Notes under the pieces: generated by a model
The model's database searches: none
What the model was told of the DNA's origin: nothing
Seen by the model: the letters and a program-made list of their open reading frames with translations, nothing else
Program-made: the position numbers and the translations under genes
Shown: piece after piece, positions 63,972 through 64,000 of the stretch
Position numbering within the stretch: the stretch's first letter is position 1
How the letters are laid out: each line of letters opens with the position of its first letter
Assembly: GCF_008386565.1 (NCBI RefSeq)
Contig: NZ_VUKA01000001.1
Coordinates: forward strand, 930,001-994,000
DNA length: 64,000 bases
Reading direction: 5' to 3'
Source of the DNA: Teichococcus oryzae
GTDB taxonomy: Bacteria > Pseudomonadota > Alphaproteobacteria > Acetobacterales > Acetobacteraceae

Positions 63972-64000
63972 TCAGCGACGCCCGCCGCCGCCCAGCTCGG
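63972..64000 (-). CDS. Probable 3' end of rpoZ (RNA polymerase omega), cut by window edge
   Basis: On the minus strand the last bases encode ELGGGGRR and a TGA (63972-63974). In many alphaproteobacteria rpoZ lies just upstream of rel/spoT, and a Gly/Arg-rich omega tail is plausible. Only nine codons are visible, so the call rests on gene order. Confidence 0.35.

Overview
The window looks like a stretch of chromosome from a GC-rich alphaproteobacterium, most probably in or near the Acetobacteraceae (Roseomonas-like). This rests on the very high GC content, the ybgC-tolQRAB-pal-cpoB-tilS-ftsH-folP-glmM order, a DUF3597 protein, a eukaryote-type NADP isocitrate dehydrogenase, and several Bug/TctC-type receptors. 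The taxonomic call is inference; no rRNA, tRNA, insertion sequence, prophage or CRISPR array was found. Coding density is very high and no gene-free stretch exceeds about 260 bases. Both ends cut through genes: hppD on the left and probably rpoZ on the right.

Region 1 (1-18.3 kb) is a housekeeping block, nearly all on the + strand. It starts with partial hppD, its divergent Lrp/AsnC regulator and a cytochrome b561. Then follow yebC-ruvC-ruvA, an inserted opposite-strand aqpZ, ruvB-ybgC, the Tol-Pal envelope system (tolQ, tolR, a proline-rich tolA, tolB, pal, cpoB), tilS, ftsH, folP, glmM and thiD. Translational coupling by 1-4 base overlaps is common (ruvC/ruvA, ruvB/ybgC, tolA/tolB, glmM/thiD).

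Region 2 (18.3-34.3 kb) is accessory metabolism and transport: a PhzF isomerase, serC, an orphan ABC solute receptor, a HerA-type ATPase, a class A beta-lactamase with a divergent LysR regulator, a GntR/DHDPS-like/Bug-receptor cluster, an NTF2-like protein, an ABC exporter preceded by a possible 31-residue peptide gene, a DUF599 membrane protein, an MFS carrier and a second Bug receptor behind a repeat-containing promoter region.

Region 3 (34.3-49.3 kb) mixes central metabolism with small conserved genes: icd, DUF3597, a glycine-zipper lipoprotein, a stand-alone Lrp ligand-binding domain divergent from a ThDP enzyme, class II fbaA, ggt, an overlapping trio (sulfite-oxidase-fold protein, glutathione peroxidase, GNAT), a lipase-like exported hydrolase, parC, and an Nramp-fold transporter lacking the usual metal-binding motifs.

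Region 4 (49.3-64 kb) holds the minus-strand series epmB-LLM oxidoreductase-lepB-rnc-era-recO-mug-like-DUF1003, the divergent epmA, then bpt, a large Ntn-hydrolase acylase, yraN, a TonB-domain lipoprotein, acpS and a bifunctional rel/spoT next to a probable rpoZ end.

No large, obviously new multi-gene system is evident. The best candidates for novelty are the Nramp-like protein without DPGN/MPH motifs (47.9-49.3 kb), the SUOX-fold/GPx/GNAT overlapping operon (42.0-43.7 kb), the short peptide gene before the ABC exporter (31.1 kb), the orphan HerA ATPase (21.8-23.3 kb), and the TolA whose central helix is replaced by a proline-rich rod.
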